Below are positions 18,546 to 26,008 of a stretch of 61,413 nucleotides of DNA, piece after piece. Made by a program: the position numbers and the translations under genes. Within the stretch, counting starts at the first letter, position 1. Each line of letters opens with the position of its first letter. The stretch comes from Nitrosopumilaceae archaeon (GTDB taxonomy: Archaea > Thermoproteota > Nitrososphaeria > Nitrososphaerales > Nitrosopumilaceae): contig JAHELB010000004.1 in NCBI GenBank assembly GCA_024644385.1, positions 1 to 61,413 of the forward strand, in the 5' to 3' direction. A model generated the notes under the pieces. That model was not told where the DNA came from, did not search any database, and saw only the letters and a list, made by a program, of their open reading frames with translations.

Positions 18546-18866
18546 ATGAGTAAGATACTTGAAAAAGCTCTAAAGGATGCCCTAAAAGAGGATAAAATTA
18601 CGATGGGCTCCAAGCAGGTATTAAACTCTTTAAAAAATTCCAAACTTATTGTATTGTCTCAGTCTGTAAAAAAAGAAAAATTTGAGAAAATTCAATCGGA
18701 TGCAAAAAAAGAAAAAATCCCCTTTGTTAACTTTCAAGGAACCTCAGTCGCATTAGGTAGATTATGCGGCCTTCAATTTAGAATTTCAACACTATCGTTT
18801 ACATCTCTAACGGACACAAACATTCAATCAATTCTTAAAGATACAGAAACTGAGGAAGCAAATTGA
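18546..18866 (+). CDS. rpl30e: Ribosomal protein L30e (eL30)
   Basis: Large-subunit protein of the L7Ae/L30e/S12e/Gadd45 fold, 106 aa. The pattern ITMGSKQVLNSLKNSKLIVLSQS near residue 20 and the following GTSVALGRLCG RNA-binding loop are typical. In archaea L30e commonly sits with RNA polymerase, NusA, S12 and S7, as it does here, which supports the call over a generic L7Ae-like protein. An SD-like aagga lies right before the ATG. Confidence 0.92.
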   Translation: MSKILEKALKDALKEDKITMGSKQVLNSLKNSKLIVLSQSVKKEKFEKIQSDAKKEKIPFVNFQGTSVALGRLCGLQFRISTLSFTSLTDTNIQSILKDTETEEAN

Positions 18867-18934
18867 GAAAACATTACATGCAAAATGTAGATTTAAATGA
18901 GACAAATTTTTTTTGGAGATAATTAAGATTTATT

Positions 18935-19399
18935 ATGGCACAATCAATCAAACTTACAACTGAACAAATGCGTATGATGTCGCTTTTCCAGAATGTAACT
19001 GGTGCAACAGCTAGAGATTGTATTGATGATGAAAAACAAGATCGTGTTATTTTTGTTGTAAATACAGGAAAAATGGGATTAGCTATTGGAAAAGGTGGAT
19101 GCCACATCAAATCATTACAAAATATTGTTAAGCGAAACGTTGAGTTAGTTGAATTCGACGAGGACCCAGCAAAATTTTTGACTAATCTGTTGAATTCCAA
19201 ATTAATTTCTGAAATAAAAATTAATTCTCGTCCAGATGGAACCAAACAAGCTATAATCACGGTCGATCCACGAAAGAAAGGAATTGTAGTCGGACGTGAG
19301 GGAAGAAACGCTGAGAAAGCAAGATTACTTGCAAAACGATATTTTGATATTACTAGTGTTCTAATTAACAGTCCACAAAGAGCTACTTTGGAGATGTAA
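18935..19399 (+). CDS. nusA: Archaeal NusA-like transcription factor (two KH domains)
   Basis: Short archaeal NusA, 154 aa, made of two KH domains without the N-terminal and S1 domains of bacterial NusA. The GxxG loops are visible as [12 protein letters not shown] (KH1) and [15 protein letters not shown] (KH2). It binds nascent RNA and RNA polymerase; its detailed archaeal role remains little studied. It lies between L30e and S12, the usual archaeal arrangement; an SD-like tttggag occurs ahead of the ATG, and S12 begins 5 bp after its stop. Confidence 0.94.
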   Translation: MAQSIKLTTEQMRMMSLFQNVTGATARDCIDDEKQDRVIFVVNTGKMGLAIGKGGCHIKSLQNIVKRNVELVEFDEDPAKFLTNLLNSKLISEIKINSRPDGTKQAIITVDPRKKGIVVGREGRNAEKARLLAKRYFDITSVLINSPQRATLEM

Positions 19400-19403
19400 A
19401 AAA

Positions 19404-19841
19404 TTGACAAAATCACCCCTTGGATTATTTGCTGGACGTGTCCTAAAAGAAAAAAAGAAAAAACAAAGATGGGCAATTTCTAGCTACAAGAGAAGAAAGC
19501 TTGGAATTGATAAAAAAGCAGATCCACTAGGTGGGGCACCACAAGGAAGAGGAATTGTGTTGGAAAAAGTAGGTATTGCTGCAAAACAGCCAAACTCTGC
19601 AGTCCGAAAATGTGTTAGAGTCCAATTAATTAAAAATGGGAAATCCGTAACTGCGTTTTTACCACGAGACGGAGCAATGAATTTTATTGACGAACATGAC
19701 GAAGTCCATATTCAAGGAATGGGTGCCACGCAAGGTGGAGCAATGGGTGATATTCCCGGGGTACGTTTCAAGGTTTTTAAGGTAAATGGTACCTCACTAC
19801 ATGAACTTGTGATAGGTAAAAAAGAAAAACCAAGGAGATAA
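19404..19841 (+). CDS. rps12: Ribosomal protein S12 (uS12)
   Basis: Small-subunit decoding-centre protein, 145 aa, archaeal length. The sequence shows the conserved [20 protein letters not shown] and the loop VTAFLPRDG with the PGVRFKV motif near the C-terminus. The start is TTG at 19404, chosen because the following residues [12 protein letters not shown] match the start of archaeal S12. It follows nusA by 4 bp and is followed by S7 after 2 bp, a str-operon remnant. Confidence 0.96.
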   Translation: MTKSPLGLFAGRVLKEKKKKQRWAISSYKRRKLGIDKKADPLGGAPQGRGIVLEKVGIAAKQPNSAVRKCVRVQLIKNGKSVTAFLPRDGAMNFIDEHDEVHIQGMGATQGGAMGDIPGVRFKVFKVNGTSLHELVIGKKEKPRR

Positions 19842-19843
19842 AA

Positions 19844-20443
19844 TTGGCAGAGACTAAAAATTTATTATTATTTAGAAAATGGGATCTGTCTGATATAGAA
19901 GTAAAGGATCCCGGCTTAAAAACTGCAATATCTCTAAGGAAACAAATTTTACCCTATACCTTTGGACGATCTGCCCTTAAACGATTCAATAAAGCAGAAG
20001 TAAACATTGTAGAACGACTTTGTAATGATATAATGCATTTCGGAAAAAAATATGCTAAAAATACTGGAAGGATGACCGGAAAAAAGGTCAGAGTTTTAAA
20101 CACTATTAAAGTTGCATTTGAAATTATTTCGCTTAAGACAGGAGAAAATCCTGTAGAGGTGTTGGTACGTGCAGTTGAATATTCAGCTCCTAATGAAGAC
20201 ACTACAAGAATTGTTTATGGTGGAACTGTTTATCATGTTTCAGTTGATGTTGCCCCTATCCGGAGAGTTGATTTGGCTTTAAGATTTATTTCAAATGCTA
20301 TCAAAGAGGCTACTTTCTCAAACCCTAAACCTATTGAAGAACATATGGCAGAACAGCTAATTCTTGCATCAAAAAATGATCCTAATGCCCCATCTGTAAA
20401 AAAGAAAAACGAGCTAGAAAGAATCGCTCAAGCATCAAGATAA
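19844..20443 (+). CDS. rps7: Ribosomal protein S7 (uS7)
   Basis: Small-subunit head protein contacting the 3' domain of 16S rRNA, 199 aa. Family hallmarks: IVERLCNDIMHFGKKYAKNTGRMTGKK, GENPVEVLVRAVEYSAPNED and GGTVYHVSVDVAPIRRVDLALRFI. The start is TTG 19844 preceded by aaggag (19831-19836) at a good spacing. The elongation factor genes that often follow S7 are not here: a tRNA on the other strand comes next. Confidence 0.96.
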   Translation: MAETKNLLLFRKWDLSDIEVKDPGLKTAISLRKQILPYTFGRSALKRFNKAEVNIVERLCNDIMHFGKKYAKNTGRMTGKKVRVLNTIKVAFEIISLKTGENPVEVLVRAVEYSAPNEDTTRIVYGGTVYHVSVDVAPIRRVDLALRFISNAIKEATFSNPKPIEEHMAEQLILASKNDPNAPSVKKKNELERIAQASR

Positions 20444-20454
20444 AATTTTTCCAG

Positions 20455-20557
20455 TAGCCCGAGGCAGATTCGAACTGCCGTCTCTGCCTATCCACTCTTG
20501 AGATCCAGAGGGCAGAATCCTTGATCTAAAATTATTTGACCGCTAGACTATCGGGCT
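20455..20557 (-). tRNA. tRNA-Gln (anticodon CTG) with two introns
   Basis: Read on the minus strand from 20557: acceptor AGCCCGA pairs with TCGGGCT, discriminator A at 20455; D-stem GTCT/GGAT; anticodon stem CTGCC/GGCAG; T-arm GGCAG-TTCGAAT-CTGCC; short variable loop. Loop 32-36 reads C-T-CTG, so the anticodon is CTG (Gln). The anticodon loop carries about 15 extra nt after position 37 (atctcaagagtggat). The D-loop carries a second insert, ataattttagatcaa (15 nt): GGTC in the exon pairs with GATC in the insert, flanked by 3-nt bulges AAA and AAG, a good bulge-helix-bulge; cutting after the second base of each gives a normal 9-nt D-loop. No CCA is encoded. Mature length would be about 73 nt. 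Confidence 0.85.
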
Positions 20558-20599
20558 ACCACAAAAATTTCTCATTATTTAGAATATAATTATTTGGTA

Positions 20600-20920
20600 C
20601 TACTTAATTCGAACCTCATGAATTGCTGTTGCATAATCACAATTTGCTTTCAGCCGCATATATGGAATTAATCGATAATGGATAGAATACAGCAGATCTT
20701 CTTTTAATAAAATTTCTTTTTGCATTAAAGAGACCAAACCTCGTGAAGTACTTGAAATATCCATTTTATTGCCCATGCACACTTCATCACGTTTTTTTTG
20801 ATATTGTTTTAAGGTAAAAGATACGTCATTTAATTCTAAAATTAAAGGCCATACAATCTCTGTCCAAACAAATCTTCTGTTTTCAGTAGCTGATGCGTAT
20901 TTTCCTTTTTCACTCAACAT
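20600..20920 (-). CDS. Hypothetical thaumarchaeal protein
   Basis: Small soluble protein of 106-111 aa with no recognised domain. It is helix-rich and charged, with aromatic WTEIVWPLILELND and a second half (LLKEDLLYSIHYRLIPYMRLKANCDYATAIHEVRIK). ATG 20920 is given because the TATA-like gttataac (20943-20950) lies about 27 nt ahead; ATG 20929 or TTG 20935 would add a few residues. It diverges from the YkgJ-type gene with only a few tens of bp between starts, and its 3' end is about 45 bp from the tRNA-Gln gene. Function unknown. Confidence 0.55.
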   Translation of the reverse strand: MLSEKGKYASATENRRFVWTEIVWPLILELNDVSFTLKQYQKKRDEVCMGNKMDISSTSRGLVSLMQKEILLKEDLLYSIHYRLIPYMRLKANCDYATAIHEVRIK

Positions 20921-20955
20921 TAATAACATCTTCAAAAGATGTTATAACTTAATAC

Positions 20956-21660
20956 TTGTCTTACAAAGAAATTGAAGAATCATTAAATCTATTACAAAAA
21001 AACTGGGATGTTGATTCCAAATTAAGACAATTTATGCTAGGAAAAATTACTAATGTCTCAGATTTTCGACTTAAGGTAAAAGATGTTATTTTCCACCTTC
21101 CATTTTTAGAATCAGAAAAAAAATATATTTTATGGACATGTTTTTGGCCTGATTGTCATAATTGCTGTGACAGACAAGGAAGGCTACCATTAACCTCGGA
21201 TGACCTTATCATAATTGGTCAAGGTCTGAAATATCAAAAAACTTCTGAATTTATTAAAAAAGAGACACTCACTGTAAACTACCAGGAACAAGGACCATCT
21301 GGGCAATCCACTACAATGACTACAATCAATCTTAAAAGAAAAGAAGATGAAACTATTCAAGATGACGGGACTCATATCTCATGCCGATTCCTTGATGCAG
21401 AGGGAGGATGCAGCATTCATCCTAATCGCCCTGGAGTTTGCTATTTGTATCCCTTTTCAACTTGGCTTGAAAATGAAAAAGGTACCCCACGGGTTCATGC
21501 AACATATCAATTCACAGGTGATTGCCCTGGATTTTACCTTTCAGATGATCTCAAAAACATGAACAAAGAATTTGAGGAATATTCAAAAATTATTTACAAT
21601 TACAACATGTCTTCAAATAGAACAAATCGAGAAAATTTTGGCTCAGTTAGTTTTAGTTAG
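20956..21660 (+). CDS. YkgJ-family cysteine cluster protein
   Basis: 234-aa cytoplasmic protein with the conserved cysteine arrangement of the YkgJ/CxxCxxCC family, proposed to bind zinc or an Fe-S cluster: CFWPDCHNCCDRQG (about 63-75), then SCRFLDAEGGCSIHPNRPGVCYLYPF (about 148-175; CxxxxxxxxC...C) and a last Cys in GDCPGFYLSDD. The function of the family is not established; some members act in iron or zinc handling or in protein modification. The start is a TTG near 20956. The 3' end overlaps the convergent flavoprotein gene by 4 bp. Confidence 0.75.
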   Translation: MSYKEIEESLNLLQKNWDVDSKLRQFMLGKITNVSDFRLKVKDVIFHLPFLESEKKYILWTCFWPDCHNCCDRQGRLPLTSDDLIIIGQGLKYQKTSEFIKKETLTVNYQEQGPSGQSTTMTTINLKRKEDETIQDDGTHISCRFLDAEGGCSIHPNRPGVCYLYPFSTWLENEKGTPRVHATYQFTGDCPGFYLSDDLKNMNKEFEEYSKIIYNYNMSSNRTNRENFGSVSFS

Positions 21661-22667
21661 GCTTTGGCAACTCTCATCAAATCCTTCATATGAATTTCCA
21701 TTCCAAAACGTGCCTGATTTTTTTTCATGTATTTGAAAATTGATAAAAGTTCTAAGATTTGCTTTAACATACTAAATTGGTTTTTCATTTTGTTTCTAAC
21801 AAAATTGAAAACTTTTCCATATATCTTGAAATGTTCCATTACTTCTTTTTCATAGGCTTTATTGTCTCCAAGGTTTTTTACAAAAATATCTGCACATTCC
21901 ATACTTGGAATTATTCCCTCTCCTAGAAGTGGATATACTGTCCCAATTGATTCCCCTACTCCGACCACTTTTCCCTTGTAAAATGGTTTACACATGTTAG
22001 GAGTTGCTAACCTGATTGGTCTTCCAACTGTTTTTATGACTTTACCCCCATATTTTTCTAAAAATTCATCAGTTGCTTTTATATGATTTTTCTTGTAATC
22101 CCCTGCGCCAATATGTGCAAGGTTTTTGCCTAGAGGGAAATACCAAAAGTAACCAGTCATTTTTGCAAACGGCCTAACTAAAAAGTCATCATATGGAACC
22201 TTGCCTTCGTATTGCACCTTATATTCATATGTTGGTAGAAAAAAGTCTTCTTTTAATTTGGGCAAATACACTCTATGAAATCCAGTACAATCTACAATTA
22301 GATCAAAGTTTTTTTCAAGATCTTCCAGTTTGGGGGATTTCCCATAATTTACCTCGCAACCTTTTACAAAATCCTTAATCAACTTAATCTTATCATAAGT
22401 ACACAATCCTTGTAACCCAATGTCAAATTTTTCATCATTATTCATTTCAACATGCATATTTTTTCCATCATGAATGACATATTCCTCGAAATCTACCCCT
22501 GATTTTTTACACAACTCCACCATCTTTTGTTTGCATGTCCCCCATGCACAGATAGAATCATGTCTATCCTCTGGCATCCTTTCAAATCCTACCACTTCAT
22601 GGGTATCTTTGAGTCTAGAAATAAGATAACTACCTGCAACCCCAATTCCGCATACTGCTATCTTCAT
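21657..22667 (-). CDS. Geranylgeranyl reductase-like FAD oxidoreductase
   Basis: Flavoprotein of 336 aa in the geranylgeranyl reductase / digeranylgeranylglycerophospholipid reductase superfamily, which saturates isoprenoid chains of archaeal lipids or quinones. Visible: N-terminal dinucleotide site MKIAVCGIGVAGSYLISRL followed by an acidic end of strand 2 (VVGFERMPED), the mid-protein FDLIVDCTGFHR, and the second FAD contact GVGESIGTVYPLLGEGI, where the P-x-GEGI segment is typical of the family. ATG 22667 is preferred over ATG 22682 because the TATA-like taataaataca (22690-22700) lies 28 nt upstream. Which isoprenoid it reduces is not readable from sequence. Confidence 0.75.
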   Translation of the reverse strand: MKIAVCGIGVAGSYLISRLKDTHEVVGFERMPEDRHDSICAWGTCKQKMVELCKKSGVDFEEYVIHDGKNMHVEMNNDEKFDIGLQGLCTYDKIKLIKDFVKGCEVNYGKSPKLEDLEKNFDLIVDCTGFHRVYLPKLKEDFFLPTYEYKVQYEGKVPYDDFLVRPFAKMTGYFWYFPLGKNLAHIGAGDYKKNHIKATDEFLEKYGGKVIKTVGRPIRLATPNMCKPFYKGKVVGVGESIGTVYPLLGEGIIPSMECADIFVKNLGDNKAYEKEVMEHFKIYGKVFNFVRNKMKNQFSMLKQILELLSIFKYMKKNQARFGMEIHMKDLMRVAKA

Positions 22668-22682
22668 TTGGCTAGAATCCAT

Positions 22683-23131
22683 TTTGACCTAATAAATACA
22701 CTATCTGGTGGTTTGTTCACAAATGAAGAGTTCTGGGCTCAAAAACCGAGGAAATTCAAATATTTTTTATCCTTGTATGTATTTTTTTTCACACACACAA
22801 GCTTAAGTTATCATTAGATCTATTAAAAATGAAACTCAAGTCCAACTCTCTATCGCCCGATTCTGAAAAGGGCTTGAAGTTTCTTTTTTTTACAATAAAT
22901 AATTAGTTCGATTTTTGTAAAGATAAATTTCAATTTTTCAAGGTTAAAAACAACTAATCATGGTACTGAAATTAATTAAATTATTCTTTTTTTTATTCCC
23001 CTCAATTTTGGATAAAATTAGTTTTAGAAAATCAAACTTATGAAAATAAGGAAATATTTTGTATGCATTGCTTAAATTTCAATAATTGAATTTGAAATTA
23101 ACTTTAAGTCAAAAAATGTGACACATTAAAT
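22683..23131. other. Intergenic spacer of about 450 bp with one structured element
   Basis: Lies upstream of the GGR-like gene and downstream of leuS. AT-rich, no convincing ORF. It holds the GGR promoter at 22690-22700 and a strong hairpin with T-run at 22831-22891 (separate entry). The stretch 22892-23131 is A/T-rich with no further pattern that I can support. Confidence 0.6.
22831..22891 (+). ncRNA. Putative small structured RNA or terminator hairpin
   Basis: gaaactcaag (22831-22840) pairs with cttgaagtttc (22873-22883) over 10 bp with one bulged base; the inner part can form CCC/GGG; the stem is followed directly by eight T (22884-22891). On the plus strand this looks like a short RNA ending at an intrinsic terminator; cttaagtta (22802-22810) lies about 26 nt before the 5' side and could be its TATA box. 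Alternatively it ends the leuS message on the minus strand, where the stem is followed by only five T. Confidence 0.4.
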
Positions 23132-26008
23132 TTATTCTATTAATATTGCAGGTTTGAAAGGCCTTGCATTCCGTGCCTTTCCCTTTGGATCATAAATGTC
23201 GGTATCATTTTCAGAATATATTGAAATCGGAACTTCAAATTCTTTTTTGCCAATATCTAAAAGTTCATCGAAAAGAAATTGTTTTTCATTGAATTCTTTG
23301 GATTCCGTTTTAAATTTTCTAATTTCCGGAGGATCCGATAGAATATCTTTAATTGTTTTTTGTACAAAATCGGGATTTTTTTTAATGGCCTGCAATTCAG
23401 GATTTGATATTAGATCTTTCATTATTAATCCCATGTTTGTTTGGCCTCCAATTATTTTTCCTAAAATAAAATGATATGTCTTTGATTTGAATGAACTTGC
23501 AGTATAGATAGTAATTTTTTGTGGAGTAATTTTTGTAACTTTAAGAATATTTGCAACATCGTCAATTATTATTTTTAACAACTCTTCCGATAAAATAGCT
23601 CTAGAGTCTATTTTTTCAGAAAGGTCTGGCCATCCTGACTTTGATATCATTTTTGTATTTCCTAACTTTTCCCACATTTCTTCTGCAATATGAGGGGCAA
23701 ATGGTGATAGCATAGCAACTCGGATGGAATTTATTTCATGTAAAATTCCAAAAATATTTTTTCTATTTTTTGAATTTGCCCTTTTCAAATACCAACTCAA
23801 ATCACTGTCGAAGGAATAGAGGATGTCGTGTAATGCCTCACGAAGTCTCATTTTCTCAATTGCGTGGGTTATTTGCACAACTAAACTTTGGGCTTTAGAT
23901 TTAATCCATCGATCTTCCGATTCTAAATATTCAATTTTTTCAACTTTAGATTTTGAGCAATCCTCAAGTAAGGTTTCAAGTTTTACCCTCAACCCTGAAA
24001 CAGAATCCATGTTGAAATCAGCATCCTGAAGTAGTTCTGCAGAAATAATTATCGCTAGTCGAATTGGGTCTGCACCATAGTCTTCTATGGCTTTTCTTAG
24101 GGGAATAATATTTCCCATACTCTTTGACATTTTCGAGCCATTCATCAAAACCGAACCATTAACCACAATTTCTCGAGGCCAGTTATTTTCAGGAAATATT
24201 GCCACATGGTTTAGGACAAAAAAGGTTAAATGGTTTGGAACAAGGTCTCGCCCTGAATGTCTTGAATCGACTGGATAAAAATATTCAAACTCGTGTTTTA
24301 TCTCATTAATTAAATCATGAGAAATTTTTGTAAGTTTAGAAATCTCAAAAATATCTCCTTTTCCCAAAAAAATATAATCAAAAAATTCATCACCTAAATT
24401 TTCTGCAACCAGTCTTTTATCATTTACAAATTTTGAAATGGTATAATATGCCATGTAAATTACAGAATCTGATAAACTCTCGACAATCCAGTTCTTATCC
24501 CATGGCAACTTTGTTCCAAGTCCATGTTGTCTTGCACAAGCTCGTTCTCGTAACCATCCAATTACATAGGTAAACTCTGACCTTATTTCATGTGGTAAAA
24601 TATTCATCAAACTAAAACATTGTATTGCTTTATCTTTCCAATCTTTATCCTTGTAATTTAGAAACCATTGATTATTCAATACCTTCACCACACACTCTTC
24701 ACCACATCTGCATTTTACTGGAGTGTTTGTAAGCTCTAAAAGTATTGAACCATAATTTTTTTCAATTAGCCAATCTTTTATCCTATCTTTTGCAAAAGAT
24801 ACTTTGATTCCAGCAAATTGTTTTGTATTTTCTTTTAGTTTCCCTTCATAGAATTCTTTTCCATATACTTCCTTAGTTGCCTCTTCAAGTTTAGGATCAG
24901 TTTGGTTTGATATCCCAAATCTTTCCACAATTTCTTTTGCAGGGTTATCTCCAAACCCTTTCGTTTCAATAATGGATATGGGTTGGATTTCTTTGATTTT
25001 TGAGACTAAATCATAGCTAAGATCAGATTTTCTGAGATCTATTAATGCCTGATAATCAAAAGGAGCATGGGCAGGAACTGACATTACCATTCCTGTTCCG
25101 GTTTCACTTTCCACAAAATTTGCTGGTAGAATCATAATTATTTTATCGCTGTTTGGAACTTTAACGGATTTTCCAATTAAATCAGAACCCCTTATCTCTC
25201 CTTCGTACGATATTTTCTTATCGAGGAATTCGAGTTTGTATGCACATTCGGAACTTACTATCCATTTTTCACCATCAACAGAAATCTTTTTGTAAACAAT
25301 TTCGGGATTTACCCAGAGATTAACAACTCCAAAAATTGTTTCTGGTCTAAGTGTAGCGGTTGGAATAACATGTTCCTCAAATTGAAATTTAATCAAAATG
25401 TATTCCGTGAAATCTGGTTCCACATCACCTAGAGTGTCATGCTGAGATACAGGATTTTGATCCTTTGGACACCATCCCACCGGATGTGAACCTTGTATTA
25501 TTAGATTCTTTTTTTGTAGAGTATTAATCTGCCACTCGATGAATTTACTATAAACAGGATCAATGGTGGTAAATTCACGTCTCCAATCAATGGAATATCC
25601 CATTTCAATCATTCCTGTTTTAATTTCTTCATGAAAATAATCCGCAATCTTTACAGGTTCAATGAACTCTTTTATTGTATTTTCTGGCACATGATACAAG
25701 TTTTTCAAGTTGTTGATTATTTCTGCATCATTGGATTCTACTCGTTTTGCCATTCCCAATATTGGGGTTCCTGTATAATGAAAGGCCATTGGGAATAACA
25801 CGTTGAATCCTCTCATCCTATAGAATCTTGCATGAACATCAGCTAATGTGTAAGTTCTACCATGACCAATATGTTGGGGCGAATTGGGGTAGGGATATGC
25901 TACTGTAATGAACTTTTTTTCCTTCTCATTTGGGTCGGTTTCAAAATCTTTATTCTTACTCCATCTTTCTCTCCACTTTGATTCAATTTCTGTCCAGTTA
26001 ATTGTCAT
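23132..26008 (-). CDS. leuS: Leucyl-tRNA synthetase
   Basis: Class I synthetase, 958 aa, archaeal/eukaryal type by length and by the position of the editing domain. The HIGH signature appears as PQHIGHGRTYTLADVHARF (about 42-60) and KMSKS as NGSKMSKSMGN (about 630). The CP1 editing domain includes TATLRPETIFGVVN and the later GTGMVMSVPAHAPFDYQ. Zn-like cysteines are seen in CRCGEECVVKVLNNQWFL. The ATG lies inside the end of alaS (11-bp overlap), so alaS and leuS form one transcription unit. Confidence 0.97.
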   Translation of the reverse strand: MTINWTEIESKWRERWSKNKDFETDPNEKEKKFITVAYPYPNSPQHIGHGRTYTLADVHARFYRMRGFNVLFPMAFHYTGTPILGMAKRVESNDAEIINNLKNLYHVPENTIKEFIEPVKIADYFHEEIKTGMIEMGYSIDWRREFTTIDPVYSKFIEWQINTLQKKNLIIQGSHPVGWCPKDQNPVSQHDTLGDVEPDFTEYILIKFQFEEHVIPTATLRPETIFGVVNLWVNPEIVYKKISVDGEKWIVSSECAYKLEFLDKKISYEGEIRGSDLIGKSVKVPNSDKIIMILPANFVESETGTGMVMSVPAHAPFDYQALIDLRKSDLSYDLVSKIKEIQPISIIETKGFGDNPAKEIVERFGISNQTDPKLEEATKEVYGKEFYEGKLKENTKQFAGIKVSFAKDRIKDWLIEKNYGSILLELTNTPVKCRCGEECVVKVLNNQWFLNYKDKDWKDKAIQCFSLMNILPHEIRSEFTYVIGWLRERACARQHGLGTKLPWDKNWIVESLSDSVIYMAYYTISKFVNDKRLVAENLGDEFFDYIFLGKGDIFEISKLTKISHDLINEIKHEFEYFYPVDSRHSGRDLVPNHLTFFVLNHVAIFPENNWPREIVVNGSVLMNGSKMSKSMGNIIPLRKAIEDYGADPIRLAIIISAELLQDADFNMDSVSGLRVKLETLLEDCSKSKVEKIEYLESEDRWIKSKAQSLVVQITHAIEKMRLREALHDILYSFDSDLSWYLKRANSKNRKNIFGILHEINSIRVAMLSPFAPHIAEEMWEKLGNTKMISKSGWPDLSEKIDSRAILSEELLKIIIDDVANILKVTKITPQKITIYTASSFKSKTYHFILGKIIGGQTNMGLIMKDLISNPELQAIKKNPDFVQKTIKDILSDPPEIRKFKTESKEFNEKQFLFDELLDIGKKEFEVPISIYSENDTDIYDPKGKARNARPFKPAILIE

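Noticed and set aside
18874-19476. 200-codon minus-strand ORF over nusA
   Set aside because: It is fully antisense to a recognised two-KH NusA gene and the start of S12.
20455-20557. Degenerate tRNA pseudogene because of the long D-loop
   Set aside because: All four stems pair perfectly and the insert has a bulge-helix-bulge, so an intron explains it better.
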